Position numbers and translations under genes: made by a program. Shown here one piece after another: positions 1 to 8,830 of a stretch of DNA of 9,224 nt (within the stretch, counting starts at the first letter, position 1; every line of letters starts with the position of its first letter). The notes under the pieces were generated by a model. The model searched no databases. It saw only the letters and a program-made list of their open reading frames with translations, and was not told the DNA's origin. Location of the stretch: contig JAEYTU010000379.1 of the NCBI GenBank assembly GCA_023433825.1, positions 1 to 9,224 of the forward strand. Direction: 5' to 3'. The stretch comes from Planctomycetota bacterium (GTDB lineage: Bacteria; Planctomycetota; UBA1135; UBA2386).

Positions 1-397
1 AGACGGTCTGCGGACACGCGTAGCCGCACCAGACCCGGCCGAACAATGCGCTGACGACGAACAGTGCGAAGCCGATGCCCGATACGAGGAAGAACGCGAG
101 GTAGAAGTCCTGCGCGTTGAACGTCGATCCGAACAGCCAGAAGTGGCGGTTGGCGATGTCGATCAGGACCAACGGTCGCCCGTCGATCCGCACCCACGGC
201 ACGACGACGTAGATCGCGATCAGGACGACCCACAGCAGCCGCTTCCAGGTCTGGAATCGGCCGCGGACGTCGGCCGTGTGGATCGTGTTGCGACTGCCGT
301 CGGCGTTGATGCAGTACAGCGTGTCGAGATCGGGCGTGCGCTTCAGCGCGGCGCGTCGCCGATCACCGGTCGCCACACCGCCTGCGGGCTCATCCAC
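1..397 (-). CDS. ccoG: CcoG, cbb3 oxidase accessory/copper-reducing protein (partial, N-terminal 132 residues)
   Basis: Membrane iron-sulfur protein of the CcoG (FixG/RdxA) family, which acts with CcoI in copper delivery to cbb3 oxidase and is thought to reduce Cu(II) to Cu(I). The visible part reads from a soluble N-terminus through LYCINADGSRNTIHTADVRG (about residues 27-46), a first membrane helix (about 54-67), the loop RIDGRPLVLIDIANRHFWLF (about 70-89), a second helix (about 98-118), and the family signature GRVWCGYACPQTV (about 120-132). The ferredoxin-like clusters of the C-terminal half lie beyond base 1. I chose the GTG at 397-395: it overlaps the ccoP stop region by 8 bases and has a GAGGG about 11 bases upstream. 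An ATG at 463 in the same frame would add 22 residues of unlikely sequence inside ccoP. It is the last visible gene of the cco operon. Family identity is secure; the exact start is less so. Confidence 0.93.
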   Translation of the reverse strand, partial: MDEPAGGVATGDRRRAALKRTPDLDTLYCINADGSRNTIHTADVRGRFQTWKRLLWVVLIAIYVVVPWVRIDGRPLVLIDIANRHFWLFGSTFNAQDFYLAFFLVSGIGFALFVVSALFGRVWCGYACPQTV

Positions 398-965
398 CTT
401 CTTTCTGACCCTCCGGCGCCTTGCCGCCCTGCACGTTCGTGTGTCGCAGTGCGCGCCACACATATGCAGTCACGTCCTTGACCGACGCCGATCCGAGGAC
501 CGGACCCCACGCGATCATTCCCTTGTCGGGGAGGCCGCCCTTCTGAATGGTCCGATGGATGTCCTCGATCTTCGGACCGTAGATCCAGTGATCGTCGGTC
601 AGGTTCGGGCCGACGAGACCGCGGCCGTCGGCGAGGTGACAGGCGAGGCAGTGCGTCAGGAACGTGGCCTTGCCGCGTTCGACGGCATTGTCGTCGGCGG
701 CCAATGCCAGAAGTTCGTCCGGCGTGACGACGCGTGCCGCTTCGCGCGCTTCCATCTCTGCGCGCACGAGTGCGAACTCCTGCTCCGGCGACAATCCGGT
801 CTTCAACAGGTGGAAGTGCACCCAGTAGACGGCCGAGAAGATGATCGCGAGATAGAAGGTCCACAGCCACCAGGTCGGCAGCCGGTTGTCGAACTCCTGG
901 ATCCCGTCGAACGAGTGCTCCCGCAATGGAGCGCCGTCCGGATTGCCGGCGTCGTGCGTGGTCAT
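390..965 (-). CDS. ccoP: CcoP, cbb3-type cytochrome c oxidase subunit III, short single-haem form
   Basis: Membrane-anchored cytochrome c that passes electrons towards the CcoN/CcoO core. It has 191 residues. The N-terminal FixP/CcoP signature HSFDGIQEFDNRLPTWWLW (about 17-35) leads into one membrane helix (about 31-50). A linker follows, then one cytochrome c domain with CLACH at C106, C109 and H110, the conserved GPNLTDDHWIYG (about 119-130), and a probable distal haem ligand M150 in KGMIAWG. Classical CcoP is near 300 residues and has two CXXCH motifs; here only one exists and the protein stops after one domain, with no trace of a second. The ATG overlaps the ccoQ stop as ATGA, with a GAGGTG about 6 bases upstream, and the 3' end overlaps the ccoG start by 8 bases. 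Both overlaps suggest translational coupling. The family call is strong. Confidence 0.95.
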   Translation of the reverse strand: MTTHDAGNPDGAPLREHSFDGIQEFDNRLPTWWLWTFYLAIIFSAVYWVHFHLLKTGLSPEQEFALVRAEMEAREAARVVTPDELLALAADDNAVERGKATFLTHCLACHLADGRGLVGPNLTDDHWIYGPKIEDIHRTIQKGGLPDKGMIAWGPVLGSASVKDVTAYVWRALRHTNVQGGKAPEGQKEGG

Positions 966-1198
966 CGCCGCACCTCCGCATCGTGACGGGACATCGCCTC
1001 GTGACGAGACATCGCGTCGTCGCGAATCATCACGACCGCGTCATCACCGAGCGGCAAACGCGACACGTGGTCGTAGCCGCCGCGGCGTCCGCGACGGACG
1101 ACGTGCACGATCACGACGACGAACATCAGCAGGAACGCGGCCATCACGACGATCGGCAGCTCGAGCCAATCGGCTCCACGGAACAGTTCACGCCACAT
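962..1198 (-). CDS. ccoQ: CcoQ-like small membrane subunit of cbb3 oxidase
   Basis: Small protein of 78 residues between ccoNO and ccoP, the position normally held by CcoQ, a one-helix protein that stabilises the cbb3 complex. The N-terminus MWRELFRGADWLELP precedes one hydrophobic helix (about 14-34), then a basic stretch RRGRRGG and YDHVSRLPLGDD, which resembles the short cytoplasmic tail of CcoQ/FixQ proteins. The last third is a tandem six-residue repeat (MIRDDA, MSRHEA, MSRHDA, residues 57-74) that is not part of the usual family. A good ribosome site (GAGGTGA) ends about 5 bases before the ATG, and the start lies 8 bases after the ccoNO stop. The stop overlaps the ccoP start as ATGA. 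The call rests on position, size and topology more than on residue identity. Confidence 0.75.
   Translation of the reverse strand: MWRELFRGADWLELPIVVMAAFLLMFVVVIVHVVRRGRRGGYDHVSRLPLGDDAVVMIRDDAMSRHEAMSRHDAEVRR
977..1030 (-). repeat. Three-unit 18-bp tandem repeat inside the 3' end of ccoQ
   Basis: Three in-frame 18-bp units lie at 977-994, 995-1012 and 1013-1030. The first two match at 16 of 18 bases and the third matches the middle one at 13 of 18. They encode MSRHDA, MSRHEA and MIRDDA. The unit length is a multiple of three, so copy changes would keep the ccoQ frame. This looks like recent slippage or duplication that added a His/Asp/Arg-rich tail. Confidence 0.85.
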
Positions 1199-1206
1199 CG
1201 TTCACC

Positions 1207-3516
1207 TCACTTCTCCGAACCGGCGTCGCCGGGAACCCGACCGAGTCGTTGCAGATACGCGATCAATGCGACGAGCTGGCTCTCGGGATCGATCGTCGTC
1301 GCCTCGATGCCTTGCGCCGTCAGCCGCGCCAAGATCGGCTCGGCCTGCGCGCGATACGCGGCCTGCGCGTTCGCGATCTCGGCGTCGGTGTACGGGACGC
1401 CGAGCCGCTTCATGACCTTCAGCTTGAGCCCCGTACCGGCGACGTCGACCTTCGTCGTCCGCAGCCACGGATACGCCGGCATGACCGACCCCTCCGACAT
1501 CGAGCGCGGTTCGATCATGTGGCGCCAGTGCCAGTCGTCGGTGCGCCTGCCGCCCTCGCGAGCGAGGTCAGGGCCCGTGCGTTTGCTGCCCCATTGGAAC
1601 GGCCGGTCGTACATCGACTCCTCGAGCCGGCTCGGCTCGCCATAGCGGAGCAGTTCGTCGACGAACGGCCGGATCATCTGCGAGTGGCAGACATAGCAGC
1701 CTTCCGACACGTAGACGTCGCGGCCCTCGAGTTCGAGCGCCGTGTACGGCGCGGCGCGTGCGCGCCCGTCGGCCGTCACGGGGACCTTCTGCTCGAGGAC
1801 GAGACCGGGAACGAGTTCGACGATCCCGCCGACCAGGATCGCCAATCCGACGAGCAGTGAGAACGCGAGCGGACGACCTTCGAGCAGTGCATGCCAACCA
1901 TTGCCACGGCGCAGCAGCAACGCTGCCCAGACGACGACGGCGCCGAGTCCGACGGCGGCGACGACCGACAGCGACAGGTTCAGCCCCTCGGCCAGCAGCA
2001 TCAGGAACACGAGGCCGACGACGCAGACGACGACCGGCGTTCCGAACACCAGGCTCTTCGTCGACGGCGCGGCGACGATCGGATCCGGCACGGCGACCTC
2101 GACCGTCGTCGTGACTGGCGATCCGCTGCGCGCGGTCTTCCAGAGGTTCCACGCCATCAAGACCCAGCCGGCGATGTACAGCGAGCCGCCGATCGACCGC
2201 GTGTAGTAGAGCCAGTCGATCGCCTTCACCGTGTCGGTCCAGTTCGGGTACTGGAGGCCGCCGTCCGGCGTCGTCGCGGCGAGCATCAATCCCTGCTGCA
2301 CGCCACTGGTCCACATCGAGACGACGTACAGCAGGATGCCGAACGTCCCGATCCAGAAGTGCCAGTCGGCCATCCGCACGCTGTAGAGCGGCTTGCCGAA
2401 GAGGCGCGGCGCCAGGAAGTAGAACATTCCGGCCGCCATGAAGCCGTTCCAGCCGAGCGCGCCGGCGTGCACGTGCGCGATGATCCAGTCCGTGTAGTGC
2501 GCGAGCGCATTGACGCTCTTGATGGACAGCAGCGGCCCTTCGAACGTCGCCATTCCGTAGAACGTCACGGCGGCGACGAAGAACTTGAGGACCGGGTCGG
2601 TGCGCACCTTGTGCCATGCGCCACGCAGCGTCAGCAGCCCGTTCAACATCCCGCCCCACGACGGCGCCCACAGCATCAGGCTGAAGATCATTCCCAGCGA
2701 TTGCGCCCAGTTCGGCAATGCCGTGTAGAGCAGGTGGTGCGGCCCGGCCCAGATGTACAGGAACACCAACGCCCAGAAGTGAATGATCGACAGCCGGTAG
2801 CTGTAGATCGGCCGATCTGCCGCCTTCGGCAGGAAGTAGTACATCAGTCCGAGGATCGGCGTCGTCAGGAAGAACGCGACTGCATTGTGGCCGTACCACC
2901 ACTGCGTCAATGCGTCCTGCGCTCCGGCGAAGAAGCCGTAGCTCTTCGTCCCGCTGACCGGCAGAGCGAGATTGTTGACGATGTAGAGCACGGCGATCGT
3001 GACGATCGTCGAGATGTAGAACCAGAGTGCGACGTACAGATTGCGCTCGTTCCGGATCGCGAGCGTCCAGAAGAAGTTGACTGCGAACGCGACCCACACG
3101 ACGACGACCGCGATGTCGAGGAACCACTCGAGTTCCGCGTACTCCTTCGACTGCGAGATCCCGAGCGGCAGCGTGATCGCCGCGCCGAGGATGATCGCCT
3201 GCCAGCCCCACATGTGGATCCGACTCAACATGTCGGAAGCCATCCGCGCCCGGAGCAATCGCTGCGTCGAGTAGTAGATGCCGGCGAACATCATGTTGCC
3301 GACGAGCGCGAAGATGACGGCGTTCGTGTGCAGCGGCCGCAATCGGCCGAACGAGAACCACGGCAAGTCGAAACTCAATGCCGGGATGCTCAGCTGCAGC
3401 GCGGCGACGAGCCCGACGAGCATTCCGATCAGTCCCCAGATCACGGACGCCCACATGAATTGGCGCACGGTCACGTCGTCGTAGGTGACGGTGCGCATCG
3501 ACGGAATCGCGGTCAT
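1207..3516 (-). CDS. ccoNO: CcoN-CcoO fusion, cbb3-type cytochrome c oxidase subunits I and II in one chain
   Basis: Catalytic protein of the cbb3 terminal oxidase, reducing O2 to water at a haem b3-CuB centre in the inner membrane. It has 769 residues. Residues 1 to about 475 are CcoN: haem b ligands H63 (RPLHTN) and H350, haem b3 ligand H348 (HVHAG), CuB ligands H210 (YGHNAV), H260 and H261 (AGPHH), and the C-family cross-linked tyrosine Y254 (YIWAGPHH). Two extra hydrophobic segments (about 488-509 and 515-536) follow. Residues from about 550 are CcoO: an anchor helix (about 551-575), then a monohaem cytochrome c domain with CYVCH (C607, C610, H611) and a likely distal ligand M679 (GSVMPAYPWL). 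CcoN and CcoO are separate genes in the classical proteobacterial operon. The ATG overlaps the ccoS stop as ATGA, with AGGAGA just upstream. No break is visible; all metal ligands are present. Confidence 0.98.
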   Translation of the reverse strand: MTAIPSMRTVTYDDVTVRQFMWASVIWGLIGMLVGLVAALQLSIPALSFDLPWFSFGRLRPLHTNAVIFALVGNMMFAGIYYSTQRLLRARMASDMLSRIHMWGWQAIILGAAITLPLGISQSKEYAELEWFLDIAVVVVWVAFAVNFFWTLAIRNERNLYVALWFYISTIVTIAVLYIVNNLALPVSGTKSYGFFAGAQDALTQWWYGHNAVAFFLTTPILGLMYYFLPKAADRPIYSYRLSIIHFWALVFLYIWAGPHHLLYTALPNWAQSLGMIFSLMLWAPSWGGMLNGLLTLRGAWHKVRTDPVLKFFVAAVTFYGMATFEGPLLSIKSVNALAHYTDWIIAHVHAGALGWNGFMAAGMFYFLAPRLFGKPLYSVRMADWHFWIGTFGILLYVVSMWTSGVQQGLMLAATTPDGGLQYPNWTDTVKAIDWLYYTRSIGGSLYIAGWVLMAWNLWKTARSGSPVTTTVEVAVPDPIVAAPSTKSLVFGTPVVVCVVGLVFLMLLAEGLNLSLSVVAAVGLGAVVVWAALLLRRGNGWHALLEGRPLAFSLLVGLAILVGGIVELVPGLVLEQKVPVTADGRARAAPYTALELEGRDVYVSEGCYVCHSQMIRPFVDELLRYGEPSRLEESMYDRPFQWGSKRTGPDLAREGGRRTDDWHWRHMIEPRSMSEGSVMPAYPWLRTTKVDVAGTGLKLKVMKRLGVPYTDAEIANAQAAYRAQAEPILARLTAQGIEATTIDPESQLVALIAYLQRLGRVPGDAGSEK

Positions 3517-3689
3517 TTCTTCTCCTGGTCGACGGACCGAGCGCGGTCGTCGGCATCGTCTTCGAGTGGCAGCAACGAGAGTCGGTCGGCGTGCTCGTGG
3601 TCGGCTTGTCGAATGCTGTAGAGGAACAGCACGACCGAGCCGGCGGCGAGCGCGAGACTGCAGAGCACGAGCAATGGGACGACGTTCAC
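3513..3689 (-). CDS. ccoS: CcoS, cbb3 oxidase maturation protein
   Basis: Small membrane protein of the CcoS/FixS family, required for assembly of active cbb3 oxidase, probably for cofactor insertion into CcoN. It has 58 residues: MNVVPLLVLC at the start, one membrane helix (about 4-25), then YSIRQADHEHADRLSLLPLE and an acidic tail. The helix followed by a short loop and a D/E-rich end (LPLEDDADD) is the family pattern. I chose the GTG at 3689-3687, which overlaps the ccoI stop as GTGA and gives the normal family length. It then overlaps the ccoNO ATG by four bases. Its place between ccoI and ccoNO supports the call. The start is well supported by coupling and length. Confidence 0.9.
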   Translation of the reverse strand: MNVVPLLVLCSLALAAGSVVLFLYSIRQADHEHADRLSLLPLEDDADDRARSVDQEKK

Positions 3690-6103
3690 GTTCGTCCCTC
3701 GTGCGGGAGCCGACGGCGCATCGCCAGTGACGTGTGCGCGATCAGCGTCAGTGAACTCAGCGGCATCAGCACCGCGCACAGCAATGGCGTCATCCAGCCG
3801 GCGAGCGACAACGCGACGGCCGTCACGTTGTAGATCGACGACAGCCGCAGATTGCGGCGCACGACGCCGCACAGGCGGAGCCCCGTCGCGTGCACGGCGA
3901 GCACGGCGCCCGACCCGGCACCGGCGAACGCGAAGTCGGCCTTCGACGGCATGACCGGGCGATCGATCGCCGGCGTGCCCGCGCAGAACGCGGCGGCGAA
4001 CGCCGGACCATCGTTCAGTCCGTCGCCGACCATCAGCGTGTCGGCGTGATCGTTCGCTGCGACATACGCGGCCTTCTGCTCCGGAGTCATCTCGGCGTGG
4101 ACGCGCGATTCGGGCAGTCGCAGCGCCGACGCGGCGCGCATCGCGCGGTCGCGGCGGTCGCCGGTCAGGATCGCGACCTCCATGCCGCGCGCGCGCAGCG
4201 CGGCGATCTCGTCGGCTGCACCCGGGTGCAGCTGCTCGGCGACGACGAAGGCCGCCTCGACGTGACCGTCGCGCGAAAACAGACAGAGCCCGTCCTGCCC
4301 TTCGTCGGCGGCGAGCACGAACCGCGGCGAGCCGAGCCGATACGTCCCACCGGCGTCGACGGCCTCGAGGCCGCTGCCCGGGATCTCGCGAACGACGAGA
4401 TCGGTCCGGATCGGACCCGCCTCGTCCATGACGTCGTGGATCGCGCGCGAGGCTGGATGACGGCTCGCCGCCGCCATCGTCCGCAACAGTTCCCGCAGCT
4501 CCGGCGGCGGCGCGCGAAGCACGGTCGCCGTCGCACCACCGGACGTCAGCGTGCCGGTCTTGTCGAAGAACACCTTCCGGACGTGGCGGATCTTGTCGAG
4601 CAGTGCGATCGTGCGGACGAACACGCCGCGGCGACGCAGCCCGCCGACCGCGAGGTCGAACGCGAGCGGCGTCGCGATGCCGAGCGCGCACGGGCACGTG
4701 ACGACGAGCAGCGAGATCGTGACCGGCAGGATTCGCTGCGGATCGACGAACGCCCAGACGACGGCGCCGACGCTGGCGAGGATCAGGACCGCGGCGACGT
4801 AGCCGCGATTGAGTCGCGACCAGAACCCGTCGCGGCGCGACGTCTGCCCGGCGTTTCCGGTCCGCGTGTCGGGCTCGGCGAGCAGCCGCAACAGGCCCGA
4901 CGCCTCGACGTCGGCGAGCGCCTCGACGACGACCGGCTGGCGTGTCGTCAGGAACGCGCCGGCGGGCACTTCGGCCTCTGCTGCGAACGGACGCGGCGCC
5001 GACTCGCCCTGGATCCAGTCGAGCGAGAACGTCGCCGCTTCGCCGACGAGCCGGACGCGAACCGGGACGAGATCGCCCGGCGTCAGCCACAGCCGATCCC
5101 CGGGCCGGACGTCGCGCACCGGCGTCGACTGCAGCGCGCCGCCGACGAGCCGCTGCACGCGCATGTGCTCGGCGCCGTCGTTGCGGAGCAGGAAGTCACG
5201 ATTGCGCCGGACGGCGCGCTGCTGCAGGTAGCGGCCGAGCAGCATCAGCGTCAGGAAGATCGTGACCGTGTCGAAGTACGACCCGCCGGCGCCTTGCAGC
5301 CACAGCACGACCGAGCCGCCGTAGGCGAGGACGAGACCGATCGCGATCGGCAGGTCGAGATGCAGGACGCGCTGCCGCAAGCCACCGAGCGCCGAACGCA
5401 GGAAGACCGGCGCGCCGACGACGAACGCGAGCGTCGCCAGCACGAAGCCGAGCGCTTCGAACAGTGGTGCCGCCGGATCGTCGGCCGCCATGCCGGTGTA
5501 TCCGGCAGCGGCGAACATCATCGCGTTCATCGACGCGGCCGCGCAGACGCCGAATCGGACGACGAGCGAACGTTCCTCGCGCGGCGTCTCCTTGCTCGAC
5601 GGCGCGACGCGATAGCCGAGCCGCTCGACGTCGGCGAGATAGGCGACGAGATCGAGTTGGTCGGGGTCGTAGGCGAGATCGACCTTGCCGATCGCCGGTT
5701 GGATCCGCAGCGACACACCGCCGCGCCGGCGGCGCCAGACCTCCTGCAGCACCCAGACGCACGCCGCGCAGCGGATGCCTTGCAGATCGAGCGACAACCG
5801 GACGATGCCGTCCTCGCCGCGGCCGTTCGCAATCCGTTCCGGCAGCCAGTCGAGCCGCGACGCCCGCGGCGTCGCGCCGACGGGGGCGCCACCGCCGAGG
5901 TCGTAGAAGCGCGTCAGACCGGCGTCGCGCAGCAATGAAAAGACGGCGCGACACCCACTGCAGCAGAAGCCGTCGTCGCGACCGTGCGGCACGTCGAGGC
6001 CGCAATGACGACAGGTGGTGCACCTTCCGTCAGCGTCAGGTCCGCCCGCGTCGTCCGGCTCGGTCGGAGTTCCGAGCGCCGGGACGAGAGCGGCATTCGC
6101 CAT
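3686..6103 (-). CDS. ccoI: CcoI, copper-translocating P1B-type ATPase for cbb3 oxidase assembly
   Basis: Inner-membrane P-type ATPase that moves Cu(I) for CuB assembly in the oxidase encoded downstream. It has 805 residues from the chosen ATG. An N-terminal Cys-rich metal domain carries C28, C31, C34 and the FCCSGC cluster (C47, C48, C51). A heavy-metal-associated domain with RCAAC (C112, C115) spans about 100-168. Membrane helices begin near 180. The actuator domain has QGES (365-368) where most pumps have TGES. The CPC membrane metal site is C470-P471-C472, the phosphorylation motif DKTGT starts at D514, the HP motif is H549-P550, and the hinge is GDGLND (693-698). Two C-terminal helices include MPLSS (780-784). 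The ATG at 6103 lacks a clear ribosome site; an ATG at 6160 would add 19 residues and narrow the divergent gap. It leads the operon and overlaps ccoS as GTGA. Confidence 0.95.
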   Translation of the reverse strand: MANAALVPALGTPTEPDDAGGPDADGRCTTCRHCGLDVPHGRDDGFCCSGCRAVFSLLRDAGLTRFYDLGGGAPVGATPRASRLDWLPERIANGRGEDGIVRLSLDLQGIRCAACVWVLQEVWRRRRGGVSLRIQPAIGKVDLAYDPDQLDLVAYLADVERLGYRVAPSSKETPREERSLVVRFGVCAAASMNAMMFAAAGYTGMAADDPAAPLFEALGFVLATLAFVVGAPVFLRSALGGLRQRVLHLDLPIAIGLVLAYGGSVVLWLQGAGGSYFDTVTIFLTLMLLGRYLQQRAVRRNRDFLLRNDGAEHMRVQRLVGGALQSTPVRDVRPGDRLWLTPGDLVPVRVRLVGEAATFSLDWIQGESAPRPFAAEAEVPAGAFLTTRQPVVVEALADVEASGLLRLLAEPDTRTGNAGQTSRRDGFWSRLNRGYVAAVLILASVGAVVWAFVDPQRILPVTISLLVVTCPCALGIATPLAFDLAVGGLRRRGVFVRTIALLDKIRHVRKVFFDKTGTLTSGGATATVLRAPPPELRELLRTMAAASRHPASRAIHDVMDEAGPIRTDLVVREIPGSGLEAVDAGGTYRLGSPRFVLAADEGQDGLCLFSRDGHVEAAFVVAEQLHPGAADEIAALRARGMEVAILTGDRRDRAMRAASALRLPESRVHAEMTPEQKAAYVAANDHADTLMVGDGLNDGPAFAAAFCAGTPAIDRPVMPSKADFAFAGAGSGAVLAVHATGLRLCGVVRRNLRLSSIYNVTAVALSLAGWMTPLLCAVLMPLSSLTLIAHTSLAMRRRLPHEGRT

Positions 6104-6170
6104 GCGCGCGCAATGACACGCACGATGCAGAGTTTCGAAATCCGTGCGGCGCGACGACATTGCCGACGGC
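6104..6170. promoter_or_regulatory. Divergent intergenic region between ccoI and the COG2836 gene
   Basis: These 67 bases separate the two divergent starts, so they must hold or adjoin promoters for the cco operon and the plus-strand gene, unless promoters lie inside the coding ends. The one clear symmetric element is TTTCGAAA at 6133-6140, an 8-bp perfect palindrome that is AT-rich against its surroundings. No FNR-type TTGAT-N4-ATCAA site is visible, and I could not assign -35/-10 boxes. The functional role is inferred only from position. Confidence 0.4.
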
Positions 6171-6851
6171 ATGACCGAATGGGCGCAGATCGCGGCGACG
6201 AGTTGGAGCAGCGTTCTGCTGTTCGGCGCCGCGAGCAGCGTCCACTGCGTCTCGATGTGCGGCCCGCTGTCGATGTGCTGCACACCGACGCCGGCAGCGA
6301 CCGCCGCCTACCACGGCGGCAGGTTCACCGGCTACGTCGCCGCCGGGGCCGCGCTCGGCGCGGCCGGCGCTGGTCTCGGGGACGGACTATCGGCGAACGG
6401 CATCGGCGTCGTCGCGCCCTATGTCGCCATCGGTCTCGCGGCTGTGCTCGTGCTGCAGGCGGCCGGCATCGGTTCGCGACTGCGCATCCCGCTGCCGGGC
6501 TTCGTGACGAACGCGTTCCGCGCTCTCGGCCGCTGGCCGCTGCTGCCGCGCGCGACCGGGATCGGACTGCTGACGGCGCTGCTGCCGTGCGGCGTCCTCT
6601 ACGCCGCGTATGCGCTCGCACTGACCAGCGGCGGGGTCGCGACCGGCGCCGCGCTGACGGCGGCGTTCGCACTCGGGTCGTTGCCGCTGCTCGCGCTCGC
6701 GCAGTGGCGATTCGCGGCGCTGCGGGTCAGGCTCGGTGCGTCGCGGATGGCGCTGTTGCAGCGGGTGTTGCTGCTCGCGGCCGCGGCGACGCTGGTCTGG
6801 CGCGCCGTCGCCGATTTCGGCGGCGGCTCGTGCTGCGGCGGCGCCGACTGA
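6171..6851 (+). CDS. COG2836 (TauE/SafE, UreH-like) integral membrane protein linked to cbb3 oxidase
   Basis: Polytopic membrane protein of 226 residues in the COG2836 family, whose members often lie beside ccoI and ccoS and are thought to help metal handling or oxidase assembly. The first helix carries the family signature VHCVSMCGP (H25, C26, M29, C30), followed by MCC (35-37) and a YHGGR motif (47-51). Further hydrophobic segments lie at about 53-70, 79-99, 128-151, 155-175 and 195-212. LLPCG (137-141) is the second conserved site, and the C-terminus ends GGSCCGGAD. The repeated Met/Cys/His pairs suggest a soft-metal ligand role, which is inference. I prefer the ATG at 6171, as it gives the usual short N-terminus; a GTG at 6144 would add nine residues. 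Neither has a strong ribosome site. It is transcribed away from ccoI and converges on dnaK. Transport substrate is not known. Confidence 0.85.
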   Translation: MTEWAQIAATSWSSVLLFGAASSVHCVSMCGPLSMCCTPTPAATAAYHGGRFTGYVAAGAALGAAGAGLGDGLSANGIGVVAPYVAIGLAAVLVLQAAGIGSRLRIPLPGFVTNAFRALGRWPLLPRATGIGLLTALLPCGVLYAAYALALTSGGVATGAALTAAFALGSLPLLALAQWRFAALRVRLGASRMALLQRVLLLAAAATLVWRAVADFGGGSCCGGAD

Positions 6852-6860
6852 GCGTCGACT

Positions 6861-6878
6861 CCGCCGCAGCGACGGCGG
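6861..6878. terminator. GC-rich hairpin between convergent genes, candidate bidirectional terminator
   Basis: A perfect 6-bp stem, CCGCCG (6861-6866) and CGGCGG (6873-6878), encloses a 6-base loop. It lies in the 27-bp gap between the stop of the COG2836 gene and the stop of dnaK, where a two-way terminator would be expected. There is no T-run on either side, so intrinsic termination is unproven, and CCG/CGG repeats arise easily at this base composition. Confidence 0.4.
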
Positions 6879-8813
<1,935 letters not shown>

Positions 8814-8818
8814 GTCTG

Positions 8819-8824
8819 TTCCTT
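8819..8824 (-). promoter_or_regulatory. Ribosome binding site of dnaK
   Basis: AAGGAA on the minus strand lies 5 bases before the ATG at 8813. It is the best purine-rich site near this gene and fixes the start that yields the canonical MSKIIGIDLGTTNS N-terminus. Confidence 0.75.
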
Positions 8825-8830
8825 GTCTTC

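Noticed and set aside
276..986. Plus-strand open frame (236 codons) opposite ccoG and ccoP
   Set aside because: Antisense to two genes with clear signatures; the product resembles nothing I recognise.
1891..3621. Plus-strand open frame (576 codons) opposite ccoNO
   Set aside because: No domains, strongly skewed composition, and it lies antisense to a gene with all catalytic ligands intact.
3890..5938. Long plus-strand open frame (682 codons) opposite ccoI
   Set aside because: Its product is Arg/Asp/Glu-rich with no recognisable domain, and it mirrors a fully motif-bearing P-type ATPase on the other strand. High GC with biased third positions opens such antisense frames.
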